From the NCBI GenBank assembly GCA_011523785.1, contig WTFW01000193.1, positions 1-62,352 on the forward strand: a stretch of DNA of 62,352 nucleotides, given 5' to 3'. The position numbers were made by a program, and so were the translations under genes. Below the pieces are notes generated by a model. The model searched no databases. It was given only the letters and a program-made list of their open reading frames with translations, and was not told where the DNA came from. Positions 49,991 through 58,172 of the stretch are shown here, one piece after another. How positions within the stretch are numbered: position 1 is the stretch's first letter; each line of letters starts with the position of its first letter. Source of the stretch: Chloroflexota bacterium (GTDB taxonomy: Bacteria > Chloroflexota > UBA11872).

Positions 49991-51028
49991 TCAGTTCTGC
50001 GGCCGTCCGCGCCAGCGCTGCAGGGCCGCGCGCGCGCGCAGCGCGCCGGACGTCAGCGCCCAGGCCCGGACCGGCTGGAGCGGCAGGTCGTACGTGCCGG
50101 GGTATTCCACCAGCCGCGGGTTGAACCCCAGCTTGAAGCGATGCACGCCGGCCATCGGGTCGTTGGGATCGTTCGGGTCGGCCATTCCCCACAGGTCATA
50201 GTGGCGACAGCCGCGTGTGCGCGCCCACTGCATGGCGGCCCACTGCGTGGCGTGCGGGGCCATGCGTCCACGCTCGGCGTCTGACGACGCGCCGTATAGA
50301 TACACCGCCTCCGGACCGAACGCCACGCTCATCAGCGCCGCCAGCGGCCGGCCCTCAAATCTCGCCACAAATAGCGCCGCGTCATCCCCAAACGTATGCG
50401 CCACATCTCGGTAGTACGACTTCGCATGCACCGCGAATCCCTGGCGTGCCGCCGTGGCCCTGGTCATTTCATAGAAGTCGTCAAGGGCGGGCTCGCCGGC
50501 ATCTTGCTCAATACCGACCCCGCGCCGAGCCGCCAGCCGGATGTTGTATCGCATCTTCGACTTGAACGAGGCCAACAGCTCCGCGTCATCTCCGGCCAGG
50601 TCCACGATGCCGGTCCGCGGAATCTGTACGAAGGCTTCGGTCGGGCGAAAGCCCCGCGACTCCAGCATCGCCGCGTGGACGGAGCATGTTGGTTCAACTC
50701 GCAGCAGCGAAGCCCCGTGGCCGCGTGCTTCGTCGATCGACGCCTCGATGAGCGCCTCGGCGCCCGCCTCCGACTCCGCCAGCGGCCCTCGCGGAACGTA
50801 CGCCAGGCCGACTGAAGGTCCCAGCGGCGGCACGCGACGCGTTCGGATCAACACCTGCACGCCTCCGCCGGCCGCATCGGAGTCGTCCAGGGCCAGCCGC
50901 ACGGCCCGCCAGCCGTAGCGCGACTTCAAGTCGCCCCAGGCGCCGGACTGCAGGAGGTTGGCGCCCGGGAACCCGGCCGCCAGCCGATTCCACTCGTGGA
51001 CCGATGACACGCGCCGAACGGCCTGCAC
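49991..51028 (-). CDS. FemAB-like peptidoglycan interpeptide-bridge acyltransferase
   Basis: About 345 residues from GTG 51028, 2 nt after the menG stop. Two GNAT-fold domains in tandem: NLLQSGAWGDLKSRYGWRAV is the family's N-terminal sequence, SLLRVEPTCSVHA, then LASFKSKMRYNIRLAARRGV, LYGASSDAERGRMAPHATQW and HYDLWGMADPNDPNDPMAGV complete it. Enzymes of this class use aminoacyl-tRNA to add amino acids to lipid II. Adjacent murE supports a cell-wall role. Confidence 0.88.
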   Translation of the reverse strand: MQAVRRVSSVHEWNRLAAGFPGANLLQSGAWGDLKSRYGWRAVRLALDDSDAAGGGVQVLIRTRRVPPLGPSVGLAYVPRGPLAESEAGAEALIEASIDEARGHGASLLRVEPTCSVHAAMLESRGFRPTEAFVQIPRTGIVDLAGDDAELLASFKSKMRYNIRLAARRGVGIEQDAGEPALDDFYEMTRATAARQGFAVHAKSYYRDVAHTFGDDAALFVARFEGRPLAALMSVAFGPEAVYLYGASSDAERGRMAPHATQWAAMQWARTRGCRHYDLWGMADPNDPNDPMAGVHRFKLGFNPRLVEYPGTYDLPLQPVRAWALTSGALRARAALQRWRGRPQN

Positions 51029-51030
51029 AG

Positions 51031-51738
51031 CTACGCCCGGGTCGCCGTGTGCAGGGCCACGCTGCCAAGCCCAAGTCGACGCACGCGCACATCCGAAAAC
51101 CCGGCCGCCGCAATCAGGCTGGCCAGCGCCTCCGCACTGATGAATTCGTCCACCGACTGCGGTAGCCACGTATAAGCGCTGGCATGGCGACTCACCACGC
51201 GTCCCAGCATCGGGACCCAGCGATTGAAGTACAGGCGAAAGAAGGGGCGCAGCAGCCGGCGGCGCATCGGCGTCATTTCCAGGATCACCAGCCGGCCGCC
51301 GGGCCGCAGCACCCGCGCCATGGCCGCAAAAACCTCCGGCAACCCGTCAACATTCCGTAGCAGAAACCCGCTCACCACCGCGTCCACGGAACCATCCGCC
51401 AGCGGCGGGTGCAACGCATCGCCCATCACGAACCGTGCGCGCTCCCCGGCCCGGGCCGCCTGGGCGCGTCGCCTGGCGATCGTGAGCATGCTTCCCGCGA
51501 AATCGAGGCCCACGACCGCTGGCCCGCCGCCTCCCCCGCGCAGCAGCGCCAGCGCCAGGTCGCCCGTCCCCGTGCCCATGTCCAGCACCACGCGCGGCTC
51601 ATGCCGCAGCGTCTCGCGCACCGCGCGTCGACGCCACCCGTGATGCATGCCGAAGCTGATCAGGAAGTTGAGCAGGTCATAGCGAGGCGCGATCGCCTCG
51701 AACATCGGCCGCACCCAGGCGGCCTTGCGCTCAGGCAC
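51031..51738 (-). CDS. menG: Demethylmenaquinone methyltransferase (UbiE/MenG family)
   Basis: SAM-dependent C-methyltransferase of quinone synthesis, 235 residues. MFEAIAPRYDLLNFLISFGM, the motif I DMGTGTGDLALAL, VVGLDFAGSMLTIAR, VVSGFLLRNVDG and the TWLPQSVDEF segment (near the UbiE signature) are all present. Next to a long-chain polyprenyl synthase, menaquinone is the likelier product. It lies 17 nt after the polyprenyl synthase stop. Confidence 0.9.
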   Translation of the reverse strand: MPERKAAWVRPMFEAIAPRYDLLNFLISFGMHHGWRRRAVRETLRHEPRVVLDMGTGTGDLALALLRGGGGGPAVVGLDFAGSMLTIARRRAQAARAGERARFVMGDALHPPLADGSVDAVVSGFLLRNVDGLPEVFAAMARVLRPGGRLVILEMTPMRRRLLRPFFRLYFNRWVPMLGRVVSRHASAYTWLPQSVDEFISAEALASLIAAAGFSDVRVRRLGLGSVALHTATRA

Positions 51739-51755
51739 GGCGGCCGCCGGCGAAC

Positions 51756-52751
51756 CTAGGAATGCCGATCCGTCGCGTACGTGACGAGATCGCCAAGGGC
51801 ATCGAATCCCGGATGGACCGGCAGGCGCCCCAGGGCCGAGCGCGCCTGGTCGGCAAACTCCTCGGCCACCGCGCGCGCCGCGTCCACCGCGCCCGAATCC
51901 CGCAACGTGGCGATGGCCTCCGCGGACTCGGCCTCCGACAGGCCTTCGCCCTCGGCCAGCCGCCGCATCACGGGCGTTGGCTCGTCGACCGCATCCAGGT
52001 ATTCGACGACCGGCAAAGTGAGCAACCCGGCCCGCAGATCGCCGCCCACCGGCTTGCCGGTCTCCTGGGATACGCCCGCAATGTCCAGCACGTCATCCGT
52101 GACTTGAAACGCCATGCCCAGCGACCACCCGAAGTCGTGCAGCGCCTGCGCCTCGTCGTCCGGCGCGTCGGCAAGCACCCCGGTCGCGTCGCAGGCCAGG
52201 GCGATCAGCGCGGCGGTCTTGCCGCCGATCTTCTCCAGGTACTGCTGACGCGTCGCATCGGGATCGCCGTTGAAACTCGGGAACACGAACTCGCTGCGCG
52301 ACATCACGTGAATGGTGTCCGCGAACTGCCGCACGATCCTGGGACGGTTCAGCCGGGCCACCAGGTCCGCCGCGCTGGCGAAGAGATAGTCGCCCGCCAG
52401 GACCGCGACCTTTGCGGACCAGGCCGCGTGAACCGATGGCTGGCCGCGGCGCGAGTCCGCCTCATCCACGATGTCGTCGTGAACCAGCGTGGCGCTGTGC
52501 AGAACCTCCGTCCCCGCCGCCAGCAGCACGACGTCAGCCTGATCGACGCCGTAGGCCTGCCCGATCAGGAGCGCGATCGCCGGCCGCAGGCGCTTCCCTT
52601 GGCCACCCAGGACCGAGGCCAGCACGGTCTGCAGCAGCGGGAGCTGGCTGTCCGCCACGCAGCGGTCCAACTCCGCCTCGACGTGTGCTTGCCCGATCTG
52701 TACCGGGGCCAGGATCTGCGAGAGGTCCCGCGGCGACCGCCGACCCGTCAC
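51756..52751 (-). CDS. Long-chain polyprenyl diphosphate synthase
   Basis: 331 residues from GTG 52751, overlapping the tatD stop by 4 nt (GTGA). E-type prenyltransferase making the isoprenoid tail of quinones. First aspartate-rich motif HDDIVDEADSRRG, second DDVLDIAG, and GKRLRPAIALL at the IPP-binding arginine region. The residues before the first motif are small or aliphatic, consistent with a long product. Named HepT/IspB/SdsA in other bacteria; chain length not determined here. Confidence 0.9.
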   Translation of the reverse strand: MTGRRSPRDLSQILAPVQIGQAHVEAELDRCVADSQLPLLQTVLASVLGGQGKRLRPAIALLIGQAYGVDQADVVLLAAGTEVLHSATLVHDDIVDEADSRRGQPSVHAAWSAKVAVLAGDYLFASAADLVARLNRPRIVRQFADTIHVMSRSEFVFPSFNGDPDATRQQYLEKIGGKTAALIALACDATGVLADAPDDEAQALHDFGWSLGMAFQVTDDVLDIAGVSQETGKPVGGDLRAGLLTLPVVEYLDAVDEPTPVMRRLAEGEGLSEAESAEAIATLRDSGAVDAARAVAEEFADQARSALGRLPVHPGFDALGDLVTYATDRHS

Positions 52752-53518
52752 GGCGTGGGAGCGCACCGAAAAAGCTCTCGTGCGTTTCGCGTCGTGGTTG
52801 CGCGCAGCGAGGATACCGAGACATTTCGCACCGACGCGACCACGGCCGCCGTATGCGCCAGGTAGGCCGGCTCATTGCGGCGCCCACGCATCGGCGTGGG
52901 CGCCAGGTACGGCGCATCGGTCTCGATCAGCAGCCGATCGTCCGGAACGGCCGCCGCCGTCGCCCGCACCTCGTCCGCGCGCTTGAACGTGACGATCCCG
53001 GAGATCGAGATGTGCATGCCCAGGGCCACGAACCGCGGCACCGATGCTGGCGGTCCCGTGAAGCTGTGCATCACCCCGCCCGCGGCGCCAAGCTCCTCAG
53101 CCAGCACGAGCTCGACGTCGTCCAGGCTGTCCCGCTGATGCACGACCACCGGCAGGTCCAGTTCCGCCGCCAACCGGCAGTGGGCGCGGAACGCGCGTTC
53201 CTGCAGCGTGGGTGGCTGATGCTCACGGTAAAAGTCCAGGCCGGTTTCACCGATCGCCCGCACGTTGGCGTCCTTGGTCAGGTCGCGCAGGGCATTGACG
53301 GTCGCCGCGTCAAAACCGCCGCAGTCGTGCGGATGCACCCCCACCGTGGCGTACCAGCCGTCGAAGTCCCGGCAGATCTCAGTCGCACGCTGGCTGGTAG
53401 CCAGGTCGGTCGCCACCACCAACGCCTCGGACACGCCGGCGCTGCGGGCGCGCTCGTGGATGGCGTCCAGGTCCTCGACAAACCCCGGATCGGCCAGGTG
53501 CGCGTGACTGTCGAACAG
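52748..53518 (-). CDS. tatD: TatD family metal-dependent hydrolase
   Basis: About 256 residues. TIM-barrel amidohydrolase-like DNase/deacylase. Metal ligands: LFDSHAHLADP (HxH), GETGLDFYRE, VVVHQRDS, GVMHSFTG and ETDAPYLAP. The first standard in-frame start is GTG 53434, but that removes the HxH motif. The only reasonable upstream codon is CTG 53518, 5 nt after the metG stop, giving (M)FDSHAHL as expected for the family. I use it. The order metG-tatD is common in bacteria. Confidence 0.87.
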   Translation of the reverse strand: MFDSHAHLADPGFVEDLDAIHERARSAGVSEALVVATDLATSQRATEICRDFDGWYATVGVHPHDCGGFDAATVNALRDLTKDANVRAIGETGLDFYREHQPPTLQERAFRAHCRLAAELDLPVVVHQRDSLDDVELVLAEELGAAGGVMHSFTGPPASVPRFVALGMHISISGIVTFKRADEVRATAAAVPDDRLLIETDAPYLAPTPMRGRRNEPAYLAHTAAVVASVRNVSVSSLRATTTRNARELFRCAPTP

Positions 53519-53523
53519 CCGGA

Positions 53524-55047
53524 CTACCCGTCCAAACGCGGGAACAGCGGCGGACCGCCGGGGACGTGCTGGCCGGCTCTGATCACGCCGGCGTCATCCC
53601 CCCAGGCTGCCGACCGGCCTTCGATGCCAAGTTGCGACTCGATGGCATCCGCCGTCTGTGGCATCGCCGGCCGGATCATCGTCGCAATGCGGGGTAGCGC
53701 GTCCATCAGCATGGCGAGCACCGTTCGCAGCCGCGATTGCTGTGCGTCGTCCCTTGCCAGCCGCCAGGGTTCAGTGCGATCGATGTATTGATTCACCGCC
53801 GTGATGTACTGCCAGACGGCGGCCAGGGCGAGATGGAAGCGCCAGTTCTCTAACTGCTGCGCCGCTACTTCCCAGGCCTTCTGCTCAGCCGCCCGCAACT
53901 CGGACTCCTGGCTGGTCAGGCCGGTCAATTCAGGCGCCACCCCGTCCAGGTAGCGGTGCAACATGGAGGTGCTGCGCAGCACCAGGTTGCCGAGGTCGTT
54001 GCCCAGGTCGTGCTGGTAGCGGCGCGCCATGCCTTCCCAGGTGAAGTCGCCGTCGCGCTCGTAGGCAACCTCGCGCAGCAGGAAGTAGCGCAGCGCGTCC
54101 GTGCCGAACCGCTCGACAACCTCGGCCGGTCGCACCACGTGGCCACCGCTCTGGCTCAGCTCCTCACCGGCAAAGTTCACCCACCCATGCACACAGACCT
54201 GCCGCGGCACCTCGATCCCCGCCGCCATCAGCATGGCGGGCCAGTAGATCGCGTGAAAGCGCACGATGTCCTTGCCCACCACATGCACGTCCGCCGGCCA
54301 GCGCTGCTTGAACAGGTCGTCACCTCCCGGCTGACCGAATCCAATCCCCGTGATGTAGTTGATCAGCGCGTCAAACCACACGTAGATGACGTGGTCGGGA
54401 TCATTGGGCAGTGGCAGGCCCCATGTGCCCTCGGCCCGCGAGATGCTGAAGTCCTTCAGGCCCTGGCGCAGGAATCCCAACATCTCGTTCCGCCGCGATT
54501 CCGGCCAGACGAAGTCCGGGCGCTGCTCGTAGAGCTCAAGCAGCGGCTCCTGGTACCGCGACAGAGCGAAGAAATAGTTGTCCTCCTCCACCCACTCGGG
54601 CGGCACCCGGTGCGTCGGGCAACAGCCGTCCACCAGTTCCTCGTCGCCGTAGAAGGCCTCGCAGCGCACGCAGTACCAGCCCTCATATCGGCCCTTGTAG
54701 ATGTCGCCGTTCTCGTACACGCGGTTGTAGAACGCCTGCACCGTCTGCAAGTGCCGCGGTTCGGTCGTGCGCACGAAGTCGTCAAACTGCACCCCCACCA
54801 CGTCCCAGGCGGTCTGGAAGCGCACCGCCGCCTGATCCACATACGTCTGGGTGTCGATCCCCTCCTCCTGGGCCGAACGGCTGACGCGCTGGCTGTTCTC
54901 GTCCAGACCGCCCAGGAAGAACACGTCCTGCCCGCGCAGCCGCCGGTAGCGCGCCATGGCATCGGCCGTGATCATCTCGAACGAGTGCCCCACGTGCGGC
55001 TCGCCGCTGGGGTAAGGAATGGCAGTGGTCAAGTAGTAGCGGGACAC
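53524..55047 (-). CDS. metG: Methionyl-tRNA synthetase with atypical KMSKS loop
   Basis: Class I aminoacyl-tRNA synthetase, 507 residues from GTG 55047 (SRYYLTTAIPYPSGEPHVGH; the HIGH motif reads HVGH). The zinc-type insert YCVRCEAFYGDEELVDGCCP has CxxC and CC. The place of the KMSKS loop, GEKMSKSLGN in normal enzymes, reads GEELSQSGGH (residues 294-303; ELSQS at 296-300), so both lysines are missing. The context HGWVNFAG and RFGTDALRYFLLREV is otherwise standard. The C-terminal anticodon domain is complete; no tRNA-binding appendix. Confidence 0.92.
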   Translation of the reverse strand: MSRYYLTTAIPYPSGEPHVGHSFEMITADAMARYRRLRGQDVFFLGGLDENSQRVSRSAQEEGIDTQTYVDQAAVRFQTAWDVVGVQFDDFVRTTEPRHLQTVQAFYNRVYENGDIYKGRYEGWYCVRCEAFYGDEELVDGCCPTHRVPPEWVEEDNYFFALSRYQEPLLELYEQRPDFVWPESRRNEMLGFLRQGLKDFSISRAEGTWGLPLPNDPDHVIYVWFDALINYITGIGFGQPGGDDLFKQRWPADVHVVGKDIVRFHAIYWPAMLMAAGIEVPRQVCVHGWVNFAGEELSQSGGHVVRPAEVVERFGTDALRYFLLREVAYERDGDFTWEGMARRYQHDLGNDLGNLVLRSTSMLHRYLDGVAPELTGLTSQESELRAAEQKAWEVAAQQLENWRFHLALAAVWQYITAVNQYIDRTEPWRLARDDAQQSRLRTVLAMLMDALPRIATMIRPAMPQTADAIESQLGIEGRSAAWGDDAGVIRAGQHVPGGPPLFPRLDG

Positions 55048-55084
55048 AACGCGATCAGTGGGCAAGGGTGTGCAGCGCGCGATT

Positions 55085-55930
55085 CTACGCGCTGCCGGCC
55101 GGGGGCTCGCGCAACTCCCTCGCGATTCGGTAGACATCGTCCCGCGGCAGTTCCAGCGCCCGCGCTACGGCCCCGGCCGCTTTCGCCGGGCGAATGCCGG
55201 CTTCCAGGTGGCTTCGCAACTGCTCTTCCACCGTCGCCCGGTCGACCTCGGGCGACTCTGTCACGCCGCCAACGTCCACCACCACGGTCAGCTCGCCGCG
55301 CGCGCCAACCACCGCCACGTGGTTCGCAATGTCGGCCAGCGTGGACTCCAGGATTTCCTCGTGCAGCTTGGTGAGTTCACGGCACAGCGCCGCCGGCACA
55401 TCGCCCAGCCATGCCTCCAGTTCGGCCAGGCGCTCCGCCGCGCCGTGCGGCGGGAGGTAGATCACCAGCGTTCGCGCCGTGTCCGCGGCGCGGCGCACCA
55501 GGCGCTCGCGCCGAACTCGCCGCTCCGGCAGAAACGCCAGGAAGGCCACCGGCTGGCGGGCAAACGACACCACGGACAGCGCTGTCGTCAGCGCCGAAGG
55601 TCCCGGAATCGGGACGATGGGCAGCCCTTCGGCTCGCACGCGTGCCAGCAGATCAGGCCCGGGATCTGAGACGCCGGGCGTTCCCGCGTCCACAATCAGC
55701 GCCACGTCGCCCCCCCGCAGCCGTTCGATGACGGCGTCCTCGCGACTCTCCGGACTGTCCTCGCGGTAGGTGATGACCTTCGGGTTACAACCCACGTGCC
55801 CCAGCAACTTGCGGGCGCGTTGTGCGTCCTCAGCCACGACGACGTCAACGGTGCGCAGCACTCGCGCCGCCCTCAAGGTCAGGTCTTCAAGATTGCCGAT
55901 TGGCGTGCCGACAACAAAAAGCGTGCCCAT
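55085..55930 (-). CDS. rsmI: 16S rRNA 2'-O-methyltransferase RsmI
   Basis: 281 residues. Methylates C1402 of 16S rRNA. LFVVGTPIGNLEDLTLRAARVL, VVAEDAQRARKLLGH (usual AEDTR), VDAGTPGVSDPG and PGPSALTTALSV are the tetrapyrrole-methylase-type signature blocks; FLPERRVRRERL follows. A C-terminal helical extension (GIRPAKAAGAVARALELPRDD) is family-typical. It is first of the minus-strand housekeeping run and lies 37 nt upstream of the metG start. Confidence 0.94.
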   Translation of the reverse strand: MGTLFVVGTPIGNLEDLTLRAARVLRTVDVVVAEDAQRARKLLGHVGCNPKVITYREDSPESREDAVIERLRGGDVALIVDAGTPGVSDPGPDLLARVRAEGLPIVPIPGPSALTTALSVVSFARQPVAFLAFLPERRVRRERLVRRAADTARTLVIYLPPHGAAERLAELEAWLGDVPAALCRELTKLHEEILESTLADIANHVAVVGARGELTVVVDVGGVTESPEVDRATVEEQLRSHLEAGIRPAKAAGAVARALELPRDDVYRIARELREPPAGSA

Positions 55931-55975
55931 GTGGCGAGTCTACGCAGCGCCGAAGGCGCTGGATGGAACCGGCAA

Positions 55976-56012
55976 GAGGCGGGGCCTTGACTGCACGTCG
56001 CGGCCCCGCCTC
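55976..56012 (-). terminator. GC-rich hairpin after the secreted glycosidase gene
   Basis: GAGGCGGGGCC (55976-55986) and GGCCCCGCCTC (56002-56012) are perfect 11-bp arms around a 15-nt loop, 17 nt past the glycosidase stop. There is no T-tract on the minus strand after it, so it may be a weak or factor-assisted terminator, or an mRNA-stabilising stem. Confidence 0.5.
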
Positions 56013-56028
56013 CTAAGCCGTCGCTTTG

Positions 56029-57966
56029 CTACTTGGGCATCGCCTTGATGGCGTCGTAGGCCGGCCGCGGCGACAGGTCGGGTCGCAGGATGCCGAAGGC
56101 CCACTTCTCATCGGTGTTGGGCACGACCTGCTGGAAGTTGAGGTTCCACATGATCATGTGCGTGACGTATGGACTCTCGGCCCGCACCTTGGCGAATGAC
56201 CGGACAAAGAAGTTGGCCTGATCGGTCTCCGAGTTGCAGGCCGCGTACTCGTAGCCCTTGGCCGGGGCCGCGGGGGCGCCCGGACCGTCAATGGTGGCCC
56301 AGCCGAATTCGGTGAACCAGACGGTCTTCTCCGGGTGACCACGTGCCGCCATCATGTTGTACAGCTCCTTGTAGCGGTCGAAGAAGAAGCTGGGGTGCGT
56401 GGACCAACCGCCGCCACACTTGGCGTTGCTGTTGTGCGCGCGGCCAACCCAGTCGTCCGGTGCGTTCGGTCCACCGTTGGGGTGAACGCCCAAGGCTTCA
56501 AAGTAGTTGAAGACCTCGCCGTTATTGAAGTCGAAGATGCGCTGAAGGTAGATCGCGTCATCGATGGCGATGTTGTTGTTCACCACGCCAGTAGGCGTGG
56601 GCGCGCCGAGCACCACGATCGCGTTGGGATCGGACTCCTTGACGCCCCAGTAGCCGTTCTTGAGCAGTTGGATGAACTGGCTGTAGGAGTGCTGGGAAAA
56701 GGTGCCCCACTCGAGGGAGAGGTTCTCCTCGTTCCAGATTTCATACGCCTGGACACGGCCCTTGTAGCGATCCGCCATAACGCGCATGAAGTCGCGCAGC
56801 GTCTCCGGACTGTGGGGGCGTCCGTGGGTGGTGCCGACTTTGCTTTGCTCGGCCTTGTAGAAGTCCGGAGACTTCACGATGCTCAGCAGAATGTTCAGGC
56901 CCTTGCCGCGCATGGTGTTGACGAAGCGGTCGGTGGGCCCCCAGTTAAAGACGCCCGGACGGGTCTCGACTTCCTGCCAGGGGATCTGTTGCTTCACCCA
57001 GTTCAGCCCGGCGCCGGTAACCAAATCAGCCAACCGACCGTCGTCAGGACGACGGAACTCACCCTGGATGCCGAAGCCTGTCAGCCCACGGGGGAGCGTG
57101 CGCGGCCCGGGGATTGAACTCACGGGCACCGGGCCACTACGGGGCGTGGTCGAGGGCGTGGCCACCGGGGTCGGAACGACTGTCACGACCGGCTGCGTTA
57201 CCGGCGGCGACGTTGGCGTCGCGGCACCGGCCTGGCTCGCCGTGATCGGCGGCTTGGCCGCGTCCGGGATGATCACGTTGCTGAGCTTTTTCACCTTGTC
57301 TGGCACGTTCTGCCGGCCGACGGCTCCCAGTGAAGTCCCCGGCGCGGGCACGTTCCAGACCTCAAACACAATGCGCTGCGCGCGCAGCAACTGGAGGCCC
57401 TGCGGATTCCCGTTGACTTCCCGTTCCTCGTAGCGGATGGGGAGGCCGTAGAGATTCAGCCAGTTCGGATCCCGTAGAAACTCGGCCTTGATCTTGGGAT
57501 TGGCATCAAGCAGCGCCAAGTGGTTCTGGCGGATGATCGAGAAGTCGGTCACGCCCTGGTCCTCGGGAAGGACCTGGTGGGGAGGCACATTTGGCAAATC
57601 AACGTGTGGATAGCGATTGGCCAGCGCATCGAGCGTGTTGTACCAGTTCATTCGGCGGTTTGCGGAATCCCACTGCAGGATCACTTTCTGGAAGGCCTGC
57701 AGCGTGAACGGGCCTTCCACCCAGCGGCCGCTGATCGGGTAACCCAGCGCTTGCAAGTCCTTGTCGCGAATGAAGTCCCACATCGGGACCCCGCCGGCGT
57801 TGGTCACGGCGTACCCGTCATCGTCCCGGTTCGGGGTATCGCCGCCGGTGGCGGTGAACAGACACCCGTCGCTCAGTGAAATGCCGTCGCAATCGAAGGC
57901 ATGGACCGGAGCGGCCAAGGCGAACACGACCATCGCAACAACTAGGCCTAAGACAAGCTTTCGCAT
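56029..57966 (-). CDS. Secreted glycoside hydrolase (clan-A, GH39/GH5-like) with N-terminal module
   Basis: 645 residues from ATG 57966. Signal peptide KLVLGLVVAMVVFALAAPVHA. Residues about 30-235 form a module with LGYPISGRWVEGPFTLQAFQ and LYGLPIRYEEREVNGNPQGL, then QRIVFEVWNVPAP, a style I associate with Chloroflexota secreted proteins. A Thr/Pro/Val linker follows, then a TIM-barrel with acid/base E413 in YEIWNEENL and nucleophile E553 in WFTEFGWAT. The clan-A fold acts on xylans, glucosides or similar; substrate not readable. A hairpin follows the stop. Confidence 0.83.
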   Translation of the reverse strand: MRKLVLGLVVAMVVFALAAPVHAFDCDGISLSDGCLFTATGGDTPNRDDDGYAVTNAGGVPMWDFIRDKDLQALGYPISGRWVEGPFTLQAFQKVILQWDSANRRMNWYNTLDALANRYPHVDLPNVPPHQVLPEDQGVTDFSIIRQNHLALLDANPKIKAEFLRDPNWLNLYGLPIRYEEREVNGNPQGLQLLRAQRIVFEVWNVPAPGTSLGAVGRQNVPDKVKKLSNVIIPDAAKPPITASQAGAATPTSPPVTQPVVTVVPTPVATPSTTPRSGPVPVSSIPGPRTLPRGLTGFGIQGEFRRPDDGRLADLVTGAGLNWVKQQIPWQEVETRPGVFNWGPTDRFVNTMRGKGLNILLSIVKSPDFYKAEQSKVGTTHGRPHSPETLRDFMRVMADRYKGRVQAYEIWNEENLSLEWGTFSQHSYSQFIQLLKNGYWGVKESDPNAIVVLGAPTPTGVVNNNIAIDDAIYLQRIFDFNNGEVFNYFEALGVHPNGGPNAPDDWVGRAHNSNAKCGGGWSTHPSFFFDRYKELYNMMAARGHPEKTVWFTEFGWATIDGPGAPAAPAKGYEYAACNSETDQANFFVRSFAKVRAESPYVTHMIMWNLNFQQVVPNTDEKWAFGILRPDLSPRPAYDAIKAMPK

Positions 57967-58172
57967 CTCAACTCCCGGGGGGACAGAAAAGTAGTAACCG
58001 ACGGACGGCTCGGCGCTACAAAGGTCAACGGCATCCAGGCCAGTCTGTGACGCAATCCGACGAGACGCAAGGGCATGAGGCAAGCGGACTTCGTCACGTG
58101 TCGGCCAAGGCCTGCGCCAGCGGCAATGAGTCCGAGCCTGGAGAACCCATGCCGCCGGTCAACGCCGGGCGT

